Below, one piece after another: positions 27,135 to 35,391 of a stretch of DNA of 64,000 bases; position 1 is the first letter of the stretch, and every line of letters begins with the position of its first letter. Under the pieces are notes generated by a model. It saw nothing but the letters and a program-made list of their open reading frames with translations. It had not been told where the DNA came from and searched no databases. Source of the DNA: Desulfatibacillum aliphaticivorans DSM 15576 (lineage in GTDB: Bacteria > Desulfobacterota > Desulfobacteria > Desulfobacterales > Desulfatibacillaceae); assembly GCF_000429905.1 (NCBI RefSeq), contig NZ_KE386982.1:146551-210550 (forward strand). The letters run 5' to 3'. Position numbers and translations under genes: made by a program.

Positions 27135-28181
27135 ATGGACGTTCTCGGCATTGATATAGGTTTTGGGTTTACAAAAGCAACCAACGGCAAGGAATTCCTT
27201 ATGTTTAAATCCCTGCTGGGGGAGGCCGCCGAAATCCCCTTTCGGGCCAATCTTGCCAATTCCTCCTTTACGGAAAACCTGCATGTGACCGTGGACGAAC
27301 AAACCTTTTTTGTGGGCGATTTCGCGGAACGCCAGTCCGGCGTGCGTCAATCCACCCTGGATCAGGACCTGCTGGTTCAGGAGTTCGCCAAGGTTCTGGC
27401 CCTGACCGCGGCCGGCATTTTCTCCGAAAAATACGCGCCCATGAACGTGGTTTCCGGCCTGCCCGTGGGATATTTCACCGAATACAAGGAGGCTTTCGTC
27501 AAAGCCATCCTGGGCCATCATACGGTCAATTATCATAAGGCGGACGGCTCCGTGGTGACCCGGCGCATCAACATCAACCGGGTGCGTATGATTCCCCAGC
27601 CCATGGGCAGCGTGCTCAACCTCCTCATGGACGAACGCGGCCGGATTACGGACAGGGACCTTGCCGGCAAAAAGGTGGGCGTGGTGGACGTGGGATTCAA
27701 AACCACGGACTTCATCATTTTTGACAAACTCCAGTTCATCACCCGGGGAAGCCGGACCATCGACACGGGCATCTCCGACATCTTCCGCACCATCGCCAAC
27801 AAACTCCGCAAGCAGGTGGACGTCAGCCTGGAGCTTTACCGCCTGTACGATCCCGTTTCCAAGGGAAGCATTCGCATTCGCGGGCAGGAGCTGGAGTTGG
27901 CCGAGATTCGGGATCACGTCTACGCTCAGGCGGCCGGCGAGATCGCGGACGAGATCAATCAAATCTGGGCCGACGATTGGGACATGGACACCGTGGTTCT
28001 TACGGGCGGCGGCGGCATGGAGCTGGCCAAGCACCTTCAGCCTTTGATCGCCGGCAACGTGGTGGGAATCCCCAACGACGTGGACGCGCGTTTGAACAAC
28101 GTCCAGGGCTACCTCAAGTTCGCCCGGCATTTATGGGAAAAGGACGAGCCCCCTGTAGTCCGGGAGGAAAGCGCGGAGTAG
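27135..28181 (+). CDS. ParM/StbA-like actin-family ATPase
   Basis: 348 residues with the actin/Hsp70 phosphate loops: DIGFGFTKA (phosphate 1) at the start, VGVVDVGFKTTDFIIF (phosphate 2) near residue 185, and VVLTGGGGMELAK (adenosine motif) near the C-terminus. It resembles plasmid-segregation ParM/Alp proteins. No parR or parC-like repeats are visible, and the location among housekeeping genes suggests a chromosomal role. GGGAGG precedes the ATG. Confidence 0.82.
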   Translation: MDVLGIDIGFGFTKATNGKEFLMFKSLLGEAAEIPFRANLANSSFTENLHVTVDEQTFFVGDFAERQSGVRQSTLDQDLLVQEFAKVLALTAAGIFSEKYAPMNVVSGLPVGYFTEYKEAFVKAILGHHTVNYHKADGSVVTRRININRVRMIPQPMGSVLNLLMDERGRITDRDLAGKKVGVVDVGFKTTDFIIFDKLQFITRGSRTIDTGISDIFRTIANKLRKQVDVSLELYRLYDPVSKGSIRIRGQELELAEIRDHVYAQAAGEIADEINQIWADDWDMDTVVLTGGGGMELAKHLQPLIAGNVVGIPNDVDARLNNVQGYLKFARHLWEKDEPPVVREESAE

Positions 28182-28216
28182 ACCCCGCTCTTCGAAAAAA
28201 ATTCCTAAGCAAATCC

Positions 28217-28249
28217 AAAACGCCCGCGGCAATCAGCCCGGGCGTTTTT
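28217..28249 (+). terminator. Terminator after the ParM-like gene
   Basis: Perfect 10-bp stem AAAACGCCCG / CGGGCGTTTT with a 12-base loop, followed by T-rich sequence. Confidence 0.85.
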
Positions 28250-28466
28250 ATTGGAGTTTTTGGGGGCGGCCCAAGCCATGTAGTATCAGGGCTTGCCCTG
28301 CCGCTTTTGGGCGTCTGCAAACCACATTCAACCTATGCAGTTCTATCACCCGGCCAGCCGCGGCATGCAATGCCGGGGGCCGTCAGGCCAATAAGGGCGG
28401 CCATTGGCGACATTAGGATTTGGGAATGATTTGCGGCCGAAAAGCCATGCCCGAAACCGCCCTTAT

Positions 28467-28760
28467 GTAGTCGCGCGGTCCCCGCGCCGTAGTTGCGAGG
28501 TCTCCTCGCTGTAGTTGCGAGGTCTCCTCGCTGTAGTTGCGCGGTCTCCGCGCGTAGGGGCGCTGCTTGCCGCGCCCGTTTATTCCGGCGCGCTACACAA
28601 CCGTCATTCCCGCATGCTTTTAGCGGGAATCCAGCGTCGTTCTGCAATCTTCCTTTGGACCTTCAATGAAAGGCAATGAAGATCCAGGATTTTCCTCGTT
28701 CCCATGCTCCAGCGTGGGAATGCATATGGGACTATTTGAAATCTAAAGGTTTCAAGACGT
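28467..28760. repeat. Cluster of dispersed palindromic repeats
   Basis: Four head-to-tail copies (28467-28556) of a ~22-bp unit containing GTAGTTGCGAGGTCTCC and its self-complementary half (GCGAGG...CCTCGC). These are followed by other repeat-like palindromes: CATTCCCGC...GCGGGAATCC around 28604-28634 and GTTCCCATGC...GCGTGGGAATG around 28699-28723. No gene is supported in 28250-28787. Confidence 0.75.
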
Positions 28761-28787
28761 GTTCTTGCTATGAAAGCTCCAATGTCT

Positions 28788-29468
28788 TTACTTTTTTGAT
28801 TTAACGCTTCTTTCCAGGCGGGGCAGAAACAAATACATGAGGCTTTGCTTGATCCAGTTTTTATACTCCGGGCTGCGGGGCGCCACGCCCAGAACCTTGG
28901 CGTGATAGGAAGACGCGCCAATATACACGATCATCAAATTGATCATGCTGTAGACCCACCACACGGCCCGGTCGGAATCGTACTCGCCGGGCGCCACCTG
29001 GATGATCATGTCCTTGGCTTCCGACACATAGGCGGAAAACCGGTCGAATCCCGGAATTTCGCCGTCCTTGTCTCCTTCGGCCACGTTTTGCATGAGCAGC
29101 AGCACGGGATCGGGGTTGTCGAACAGGTAGGCCAGGACCCGGTCCAGAAACAGGGACAGGCCTTTTTCCGCGGGCATGGCGTCCAGGCCTTCCATCCAGG
29201 TTTTGGAGGCGGCCAGAAGCTCTTCCATGACCTCTTCCACCACGGACTCGAATAACTCGGCTTTGGTGAAATAATGATTGATGAGGGTGAAGCTGAATCC
29301 CCCCTCCTGAGCGATCATCCGAAAGCTGGCCGTATGATAAGGATGGGAGCGGAACACGCGGCGGCCCGCCGCAATGATCATCTTGCGGGTGGCGGCCCCT
29401 TTGGATCCCTCGCCGCGCCAGCGGTCTTTGCTGCATTTTTTATTTTTACCGGGGATGGAAATCTTCAT
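28788..29468 (-). CDS. TetR/AcrR-family transcriptional regulator
   Basis: 226 residues. The N-terminal helix-turn-helix is recognisable (ATRKMIIAAGRRVFRSHPYH...FRMIAQEGGFSFTLINHYF in TetR arrangement, residues ~27-72), followed by a helical ligand/dimer domain that includes aromatic-rich helices near residue 170. The basic N-terminal 25 residues precede the usual start. The neighbours do not reveal its target. Confidence 0.82.
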   Translation of the reverse strand: MKISIPGKNKKCSKDRWRGEGSKGAATRKMIIAAGRRVFRSHPYHTASFRMIAQEGGFSFTLINHYFTKAELFESVVEEVMEELLAASKTWMEGLDAMPAEKGLSLFLDRVLAYLFDNPDPVLLLMQNVAEGDKDGEIPGFDRFSAYVSEAKDMIIQVAPGEYDSDRAVWWVYSMINLMIVYIGASSYHAKVLGVAPRSPEYKNWIKQSLMYLFLPRLERSVKSKK

Positions 29469-29844
29469 GGCGACTTTCTATCCCCGGAGGAAATATTTGT
29501 CAATCCAAGGGCGGACAATTACACCGGGTTGCTTTTAATCAGAGCAGACGGCGGCCATAGTAAACTGCCGAGGGAGTTTTTTTTCATGGGTGGCCCTGGC
29601 AGAGCAGTATCCTGCCAGGGTGCGGAGCACACTTAGTTTATTGGAAAACCTTTGTCGGCGTCGCTTTGGATCAATGGATTGTTTACGGGATGTTTTAAAA
29701 TTCCTTGTGGAGCATTTGCGCCCAATAAGACCGTCATCCCCGCAAGGGCGATCCGTTTTTTGGATCGTCCGCAAGCGGGGACCCACCGTCTTTGCGCTTC
29801 TGCGCCTATTCAGACCGCACTTTCCGGATGGATCGGAGCGGTCC
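29469..29844. repeat. Gene-free stretch with dispersed repeats
   Basis: 29588-29636 is a copy of the CCTGGCAG...CTGCCAGG family seen at 17656-17705 and 35244-35294. Around 29732-29790, CGTCATCCCCGCAAGG...GCGGGGACCCACCG resembles the repeat at 28604-28634. No gene seen. Confidence 0.55.
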
Positions 29845-30240
29845 TTAATCCCAGAATTTCCCTCTCCGATTATCCATGCGGATCACCCGCACGTTTCCCT
29901 GGCCGCTGATTAGCGAATTCATGGCCCAGCTTGCAATGCTGATGAGCAAGGCACCGAACACCGAGGTCCAGAATCCCACCACTTCAAACCCGGGGATCAC
30001 GCCCTGGGCCATTTTGAGCATGGCCGCGTTGATGACCAGGGTAAACAGGCCCAAGCTGAGCACGTTGATGGGCAGGGTGAGTATAAGCAGAATAGGGCGG
30101 AAAAATGCGTTCAGGGCCGAAAGAACCGCGGCCGCAAAAAAGGCGGAAAAAAATCCGCTCACGTGAATGCCGTCCAACAAGTAGGACACCATGATGATGG
30201 AAATAGTCAGAACAAGCCAGCGAATCGCCAATCCCTGCAT
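29845..30240 (-). CDS. Small four-helix membrane protein, phage-holin family 4 type
   Basis: 131 residues with four hydrophobic segments (about 5-25, 30-55, 57-80, 88-110) and a basic, hydrophilic tail. The LSALNAFFRPILLILTLPIN motif is typical of the YvlD/mycobacterial-type holin superfamily, usually chromosomal membrane proteins of unknown role. GGAG precedes the ATG. No phage genes are nearby, so a lysis role is unlikely. Confidence 0.78.
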   Translation of the reverse strand: MQGLAIRWLVLTISIIMVSYLLDGIHVSGFFSAFFAAAVLSALNAFFRPILLILTLPINVLSLGLFTLVINAAMLKMAQGVIPGFEVVGFWTSVFGALLISIASWAMNSLISGQGNVRVIRMDNRRGKFWD

Positions 30241-30406
30241 GGGTTTTATCTCCTTCCAAAGCGCTTGGGTTGCATTGCCTTCATACCTTCTAAAGATAAT
30301 GCTTTAAGCCAAAAGGTCAAACCACAATGGCAAGGCGATCCCACGCCAAGGTTTGATTGATCAATTTTTTCAGGAGGGGCCGTTGGTGTTGTTGGAATCA
30401 GAATAT

Positions 30407-31039
30407 TCATTCAGGGGTAAAAACTCTATTCAACCAGTCAATCAGTTCGTCGGCTTCCTTAACGCCGGGTTCCAGAAATTTCGCTGTTATTGCTTTTCCA
30501 TAGGGATACCCTGGCTCCTCCTGCCATGCAAGCCATGTATGGATTCTTGCCTTGGGTTCTCTTATTGCAGAGAACCTTTGTTCCTCGTCAGGAATGCCCT
30601 CTATGCTTTTTATTACGTGTTCATATAGCTGCGAGTCCGGCGGAATGAGAAAAGCCAGGAAATCTTCCAGGATTCCGTCGATTTGGTTATTGGGCATAAT
30701 CCACAGGCCTATTCTTGGAAGCAATTTGTCATCAGGAGGGTCCAAAATAGTTCCTTGAGGATCCGGAAGGGCGGGTAAGTTATCGTACCCCGCCAAATCA
30801 AGCCGGTTTCGAATTGCTTGCCATCGAGCGCCTATATCCGTGTCGGCATCAACAATGACTGCTACTATATCTCCCTCGTCGCATGCTTTCAGTTCAACAG
30901 GCAATAGTTCTTGTAGTGCGTCTATACCGCAATGTTGCTTGATTCGGTCTAACTTTGGTCCATTTTTTGTTCCGCAGAGGTGCTTGATAACATGTTCATC
31001 ATCGACGCCTTCAACCCAAAGAGTCTTTTTTGACGGCAT
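30407..31039 (-). CDS. DUF3226-type TOPRIM-like protein
   Basis: About 210 residues. A TOPRIM-like core is visible: LWVEGVDDEHVI gives the conserved Glu and AVIVDADTD the DxD motif, as in OLD-family nucleases and DUF3226 proteins. It follows the ATPase gene with a 1-bp gap; the ATG has GAGGTG seven bases upstream. The pairing with an AAA ATPase suggests a split OLD-like nuclease. Composition is more AT-rich than neighbouring genes, fitting horizontal transfer. Confidence 0.75.
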   Translation of the reverse strand: MPSKKTLWVEGVDDEHVIKHLCGTKNGPKLDRIKQHCGIDALQELLPVELKACDEGDIVAVIVDADTDIGARWQAIRNRLDLAGYDNLPALPDPQGTILDPPDDKLLPRIGLWIMPNNQIDGILEDFLAFLIPPDSQLYEHVIKSIEGIPDEEQRFSAIREPKARIHTWLAWQEEPGYPYGKAITAKFLEPGVKEADELIDWLNRVFTPE

Positions 31040-31040
31040 T

Positions 31041-32168
31041 TTATCGCACCTCAATTTGGTTTTGGGTGGCTATAAGCAATTCGTTTTCATTAAAAATGGT
31101 TGGTATAATCTCGTCGCCTTTTCGGGACAGTTTAATCAAGACTCCTTCTTCGGGATCTTCATTGGCGACCTTCTGGAATGCTTTTATCGCATCCCAACTA
31201 TGGGAAGTTGCAATTACCTGCACATCAAGCTGCGTGGATAATTTAAAAATGGCACGCCATACATCCTCTTGCACGCTGTAGTGCATTCCATTCTCAAACT
31301 CATCGATCAGCAGCATGCCTCCCCGGGCGTTGACCAATGACAGCACGATTCCAAAAAGGCGGTTCAAACCGTCGCCGAACGAACGCAACGGAACCGGAGA
31401 TATAAGGCCGTCTACACGAACAATCGCTTTTCTTTGGCTTTGTCTTCCCTCTCCGCCAATCATGGAAACAGCCTTAATCCGTTTGTCCACAATTTGAAGA
31501 GCGGAAACAATGTCTTTTTCAAGGTCGGAAAGAGCAATTTTGTCCCAAAGGGGACCAAGCGTCGATGTTTTCTCCCCACCATATGGACTTACATAAATAC
31601 AAGGAAAAGGCATGTCGTCCAATACCACCGGACGAATTATCGGACGGTATAGGCTTTGTTGTATTCTTTGTAAAGTGAGGAAACGTTTGCCACTAGAGGT
31701 GATGATCTCCACGCCAGGTATAACGTCATTACCTTCATCAAACAAATGTCCCTGGACAGGAACCCATTTGTTGATTCCATCCTGTACTTGCTCTTCTGAG
31801 AACCAGGCTGCTCTTATTGACAGCATTAGGTTGGCTTGCAAACCATCCGATTTTATCTCAATTGGCAAGATATTGTCTGAGAACGCCGGGAAACCACGGA
31901 ATAAACTTCCTAATAGAAATTCATCTTGAAAGTTTGAAGAGTTGTCTTGTGGCCCCCTTCCTCTGGCAATAACTTCGCGCAAATCAAGAATGTTTGAAAT
32001 AACTGATATAGTTGCATCAGAAGAAAGAAGCCGGATAGCCTCAATAAGAGATGATTTTCCTGTATTATTTTTTCCTGTTATTAGATTTACTCTTCCAATA
32101 CCTTCAATGGAGATATCCTTAAATGCACGAAAATTTTTTACATACAGATTTTCTATCTTAGGCTTCAT
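31041..32168 (-). CDS. AAA-family (SMC/OLD-like) ATPase
   Basis: 375 residues with an ABC/SMC-type core: Walker A GKNNTGKSS near residue 32, a family-typical FRAFKDISIE start, Walker B LLIDEFENGMHYS near residue 280, and an ATSHSWDAI switch. In OLD-like and PARIS-like systems such ATPases work with a TOPRIM nuclease, here the next gene. GGAG precedes the ATG. Defence is an inference from the gene pair; DNA repair is possible. Confidence 0.8.
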   Translation of the reverse strand: MKPKIENLYVKNFRAFKDISIEGIGRVNLITGKNNTGKSSLIEAIRLLSSDATISVISNILDLREVIARGRGPQDNSSNFQDEFLLGSLFRGFPAFSDNILPIEIKSDGLQANLMLSIRAAWFSEEQVQDGINKWVPVQGHLFDEGNDVIPGVEIITSSGKRFLTLQRIQQSLYRPIIRPVVLDDMPFPCIYVSPYGGEKTSTLGPLWDKIALSDLEKDIVSALQIVDKRIKAVSMIGGEGRQSQRKAIVRVDGLISPVPLRSFGDGLNRLFGIVLSLVNARGGMLLIDEFENGMHYSVQEDVWRAIFKLSTQLDVQVIATSHSWDAIKAFQKVANEDPEEGVLIKLSRKGDEIIPTIFNENELLIATQNQIEVR

Positions 32169-32403
32169 GCCAGTGCTCCTTTGGAGTGGATGTAGAATTA
32201 TATGCCTTCAGCCATACCATAGTGAAAAGGAAAATGGCAATCCGTATGTTTTTACCGCACTGATTTTTCAATGAATTTGTATTGGAGATTGTTGGGATTG
32301 CTGAACCAAAAGATGGTCCGGCCGAGGCGATGTATGGCGGCATCGCCCCGGCCGGGCTGGGCATGGCGCCCCCAGGGGACGGAGGGGGCTTTGTGCGAAT
32401 CGC

Positions 32404-33537
32404 TTAGATGAGCTCCCTAACGATTGCCGCGACATCATCCCGGGTAACGGTAAAAGGATGAGAAGGGGTGCAGTAGTCGTTAAAGGCGTCTTCCACGATT
32501 CGGGGCATGGCTTGTTCAACCTGTTCGCGTGCAACGCCCAGGTCCTGGAGGCAGGAAGGGAGACCCAGGCGCACTTTAAAAGCCTCGACGGCCGCAATAA
32601 GAGCGGCGGCTGAACGTTGGGGATCGTCAAACCCAAGGCCCAGCATTCCGGCGAGGTCGGCGTAACGGCGGGTTACGCCTTGGTTTTTCAGGTTGAAGGC
32701 CATGACCGATGGCAGGACCAGAGCGTTGGCCCTGCCATGGGGAATATGAAAAATGGCGCCCAGGCTGTGGGCGATGCTGTGATTGATCCCCAGGCCTGAG
32801 TGATTGAAAGCCAAGCCCGCGAGGGACGCGGCGATCTGCATGTTTTCTTTGGCGCAGCGGCTGTCAGCGGATTCAAAAGCCTGGACCAGGTTTGCAAATA
32901 TCAGCTCAAATGCCTTGAGGGCGTAGGCGTCGCTGAAAGGGGTCGCGAGTAAGGACGTATAGGCTTCCATGGTATGGGTCAGGGCGTCGAATCCGCTGTC
33001 AGCCGTTACATTAGCCGGAGCCGTCAGGGTGAGAGAGACGTCCAGCACAGCCGCGTCCGGCTGCATCAAGTTGGACTGGATAACCCTTTTGGCGCCGGTT
33101 TCCGCGTCTGTGATCACCGTGTAATTGGTGACCTCCGACCCCGTGCCGCTGGTGGTCGGGACAGCCGCGAAATAGGGCTTTTTCAGGTGCTCGCCTGAAA
33201 TGAATTGTTTTTTGATCTCCAGGCAAAAGTACATGATGGCTTTTGCCAGGTCGATGGCCGAGCCTCCGCCGATGGCCACGATCAGGTCCGGCTTTGCGTT
33301 GAAAATATGGACCAGACCCTCCTGCACCAGCGAATCGTCCGGGTTGGGCTTGACGTCGGAGAAAATCTTGTAGGGGACGCCTTGCTCCTTAAGATAAGCC
33401 TCCACGGGCGCCAACGCTCCCAGCTTGATCATAAAAGGATCGCTGGTCAGGCAGACCCGCTTGGGGCTCAGCTCCCGGAGGAAATCCACGATGCTTGTAT
33501 CGTAGACGATTTTGGTCTGTTCGTTATGAATTCTCAA
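32404..33537 (-). CDS. pduQ: Iron-containing alcohol dehydrogenase, PduQ-type
   Basis: Type III Fe-dependent alcohol dehydrogenase, 377 residues. In Pdu compartments it reduces propionaldehyde to propanol and regenerates NAD+ for PduP. NAD-binding GGGSAIDLAK and metal-site His residues in NHSGLGINHSIAHSLGAIFH...PHG are present. Last gene of the locus, 19 bp after ackA. It is annotated as pduQ on context; glycerol-type 1,3-propanediol dehydrogenase relatives are similar. Confidence 0.87.
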   Translation of the reverse strand: MRIHNEQTKIVYDTSIVDFLRELSPKRVCLTSDPFMIKLGALAPVEAYLKEQGVPYKIFSDVKPNPDDSLVQEGLVHIFNAKPDLIVAIGGGSAIDLAKAIMYFCLEIKKQFISGEHLKKPYFAAVPTTSGTGSEVTNYTVITDAETGAKRVIQSNLMQPDAAVLDVSLTLTAPANVTADSGFDALTHTMEAYTSLLATPFSDAYALKAFELIFANLVQAFESADSRCAKENMQIAASLAGLAFNHSGLGINHSIAHSLGAIFHIPHGRANALVLPSVMAFNLKNQGVTRRYADLAGMLGLGFDDPQRSAAALIAAVEAFKVRLGLPSCLQDLGVAREQVEQAMPRIVEDAFNDYCTPSHPFTVTRDDVAAIVRELI

Positions 33538-33556
33538 ATCTCGGACCTTTTTAAAT

Positions 33557-34765
33557 CTATTTCTCCGCCAGCGCTTTGCATGCGTTGGCGATTTCCAGCT
33601 CTTCGTTCGTGGGAACCACCCAAACCTGGACCGGGCTGTCAGGCGCGCTGATCCGGCCGGTTTTGCCTTTCAAAGCTGCGTTGGCTTCGCGATCCAGCAC
33701 AATGCCCATGGGCTCCAGGCCTTCCAGACTTTTTTCGCGGACGGCAAAGTCGTTCTCCCCGATGCCGGCGGTGAAGGCGATGGCGTCCAGCCTGCCCAGC
33801 ACGGCGTAATACGAGCCGATGTACTTTTTGATGCTGTAGCAGAGCATGTCCAGGGCCAGCCTGGCGTCGTCATCGCCGTTTTCTATGGCCTTATGGATGT
33901 CGCGCATGTCGTTCATGCCGCAAATTCCGGAAAGCCCGCTTTCCCGATCCAAAATGGATTGGATTTCCTTCACGGATCTGCCCGTGCAATCCGAAAGATA
34001 GCAGGGCAGGGCGGGGTCAATGTCGCCGCACCGGGTGCCCATGATCAGACCGGCCGTGGGGGTCATGCCCATGGAGGTTTCCCGGCAGACGCCGCCCTTG
34101 ACGGCAGTCATGGAACTCCCGTTGCCCAGATGGCACACGATGTTGTTCATGGCCTCCATGGGCTTGCCGATAAGGTCGGCCAACTGCCGGGTGACGAACC
34201 GGTGGGACGTGCCGTGGAAGCCGTAGCGCCTCACCTTGTAATCCGCATAAAAGGATTGGGGCACGGCGTAGCGGTAGGCGTAATCGGGCAGATCCTTGGA
34301 AAACTGAGTGTCGAACACGGCCACGGATGGCACGGAGGGGAAGCGCTCCATGGCGGCTTCGATGCCTGCCAGGTTCGCCGGGTTATGCAAAGGCGCCAGG
34401 ACGATGTTCTCGCGAATGCCGTCGATAACGCTTTGATCCACTACGCAGTTTTCCTTGAAGGTCTCGCCGCCCTGGGCCACCCGATGGCCAATGGCCGCCA
34501 GATCCTGCGGAGAGCTGACCAAAGGTTGGTCCCCTTCCATCAAAAGAGCGGCCACTTTGTCGATGGCTTTGGTGTGCGTATCAAAAGGCTCTTTAAACCG
34601 GTTTTTTTCTTGCGCGTCGGTCCCGGGATACACGGTATGGGTCAGGCATGCGCCGTCCCCGCCGATGCGTTCGGCCAAGCCTGCGCAGATCACCCGGGAG
34701 TCGGTCATGTCAAACAGCTTGTATTTAAGGGATGAACTCCCTGAATTGATGACTAATATTTTCAT
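33557..34765 (-). CDS. ackA: Acetate/propionate kinase
   Basis: 402 residues, full length for AckA. Family signatures INSGSSSLKYKLF at the N-terminus and RRYGFHGTSHRFV around residue 175 are intact, as are the nucleotide-site FTAGIGEN and CHLGNGSS motifs. It converts acyl phosphate plus ADP to acid plus ATP. In Pdu loci the equivalent is PduW. It lies 626 bp beyond the Pta-Buk fusion, with repeats between, and 19 bp before pduQ; so the locus encodes two acyl kinases. Confidence 0.93.
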   Translation of the reverse strand: MKILVINSGSSSLKYKLFDMTDSRVICAGLAERIGGDGACLTHTVYPGTDAQEKNRFKEPFDTHTKAIDKVAALLMEGDQPLVSSPQDLAAIGHRVAQGGETFKENCVVDQSVIDGIRENIVLAPLHNPANLAGIEAAMERFPSVPSVAVFDTQFSKDLPDYAYRYAVPQSFYADYKVRRYGFHGTSHRFVTRQLADLIGKPMEAMNNIVCHLGNGSSMTAVKGGVCRETSMGMTPTAGLIMGTRCGDIDPALPCYLSDCTGRSVKEIQSILDRESGLSGICGMNDMRDIHKAIENGDDDARLALDMLCYSIKKYIGSYYAVLGRLDAIAFTAGIGENDFAVREKSLEGLEPMGIVLDREANAALKGKTGRISAPDSPVQVWVVPTNEELEIANACKALAEK

Positions 34766-34795
34766 TTTACTTCTTTCTCATCCCTTTTTTGTTTT

Positions 34796-35391
34796 TTTCA
34801 GCGCGGAGACCTCGCGACTACGGGCCGGGAAACCCGGCAACTACAGCGAGGGGACCTCGCAGCTACATTAGGACTGAGATATTCCCCAGAACCGTGTAGC
34901 GGCAGGCCCCTGTGCCTGCCCAATTGCGAGGATACCTCGCAACTACGGGCGGGGAAACCCCGCAACTACGGCAAAACGGTTTCGAACCAGACTTCTCGTC
35001 CGCCTGATATCCTCGATTTCAGCGATCCTTTCGGGTCGCCCCTTGTGTTGCTAGCGCAACCCGGGCAGCAAACTACGCTGCCCGGGCCACCCCCAAAAAA
35101 AGCAGGGCAAGCCCTGTTTTCGGGCGAGGAGACCTCGCAACTACGTCAGGGCTGCAAAACTCCCCAAAACTGTGTTGCGGCAGGCCCCTGTGCCTGCCCA
35201 ATGCATCGTTAACCGATGCGCTTGAAACCAAGCCATCGGTCTTGGGTAGCCCCGGCAGAGCCGTATCCTGCCGGGGTCGCAACGCGACATGTAGTAAAAC
35301 CATTCAGGCGGCAAAAATCCTATTCGTCGGATTGAACAGGAATTTTACTGCGAGGGAACCGCGCAACAACCGGGGGCGGCAAGCAGCGCCC
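34796..35391. repeat. Repeat-filled gap between ackA and pta-buk
   Basis: Dense dispersed repeats and no gene. GCGAGG/CCTCGC palindromes joined to CAACTACG occur around 34801-34865, 34925-34970 and 35123-35145. A GGCAGGCCCCTGTGCCTGCC hairpin occurs at 34901-34920 and again at 35179-35198. A related CCGGGCAGC...GCTGCCCGGGCCACCC element (35060-35092) recurs at 58132-58163. A CCCCGGCAG...CTGCCGGGG copy is at 35244-35294. Confidence 0.75.

Noticed and set aside
29845..30240. Prophage holin
   Set aside because: No phage genes around it; this family is widely chromosomal.
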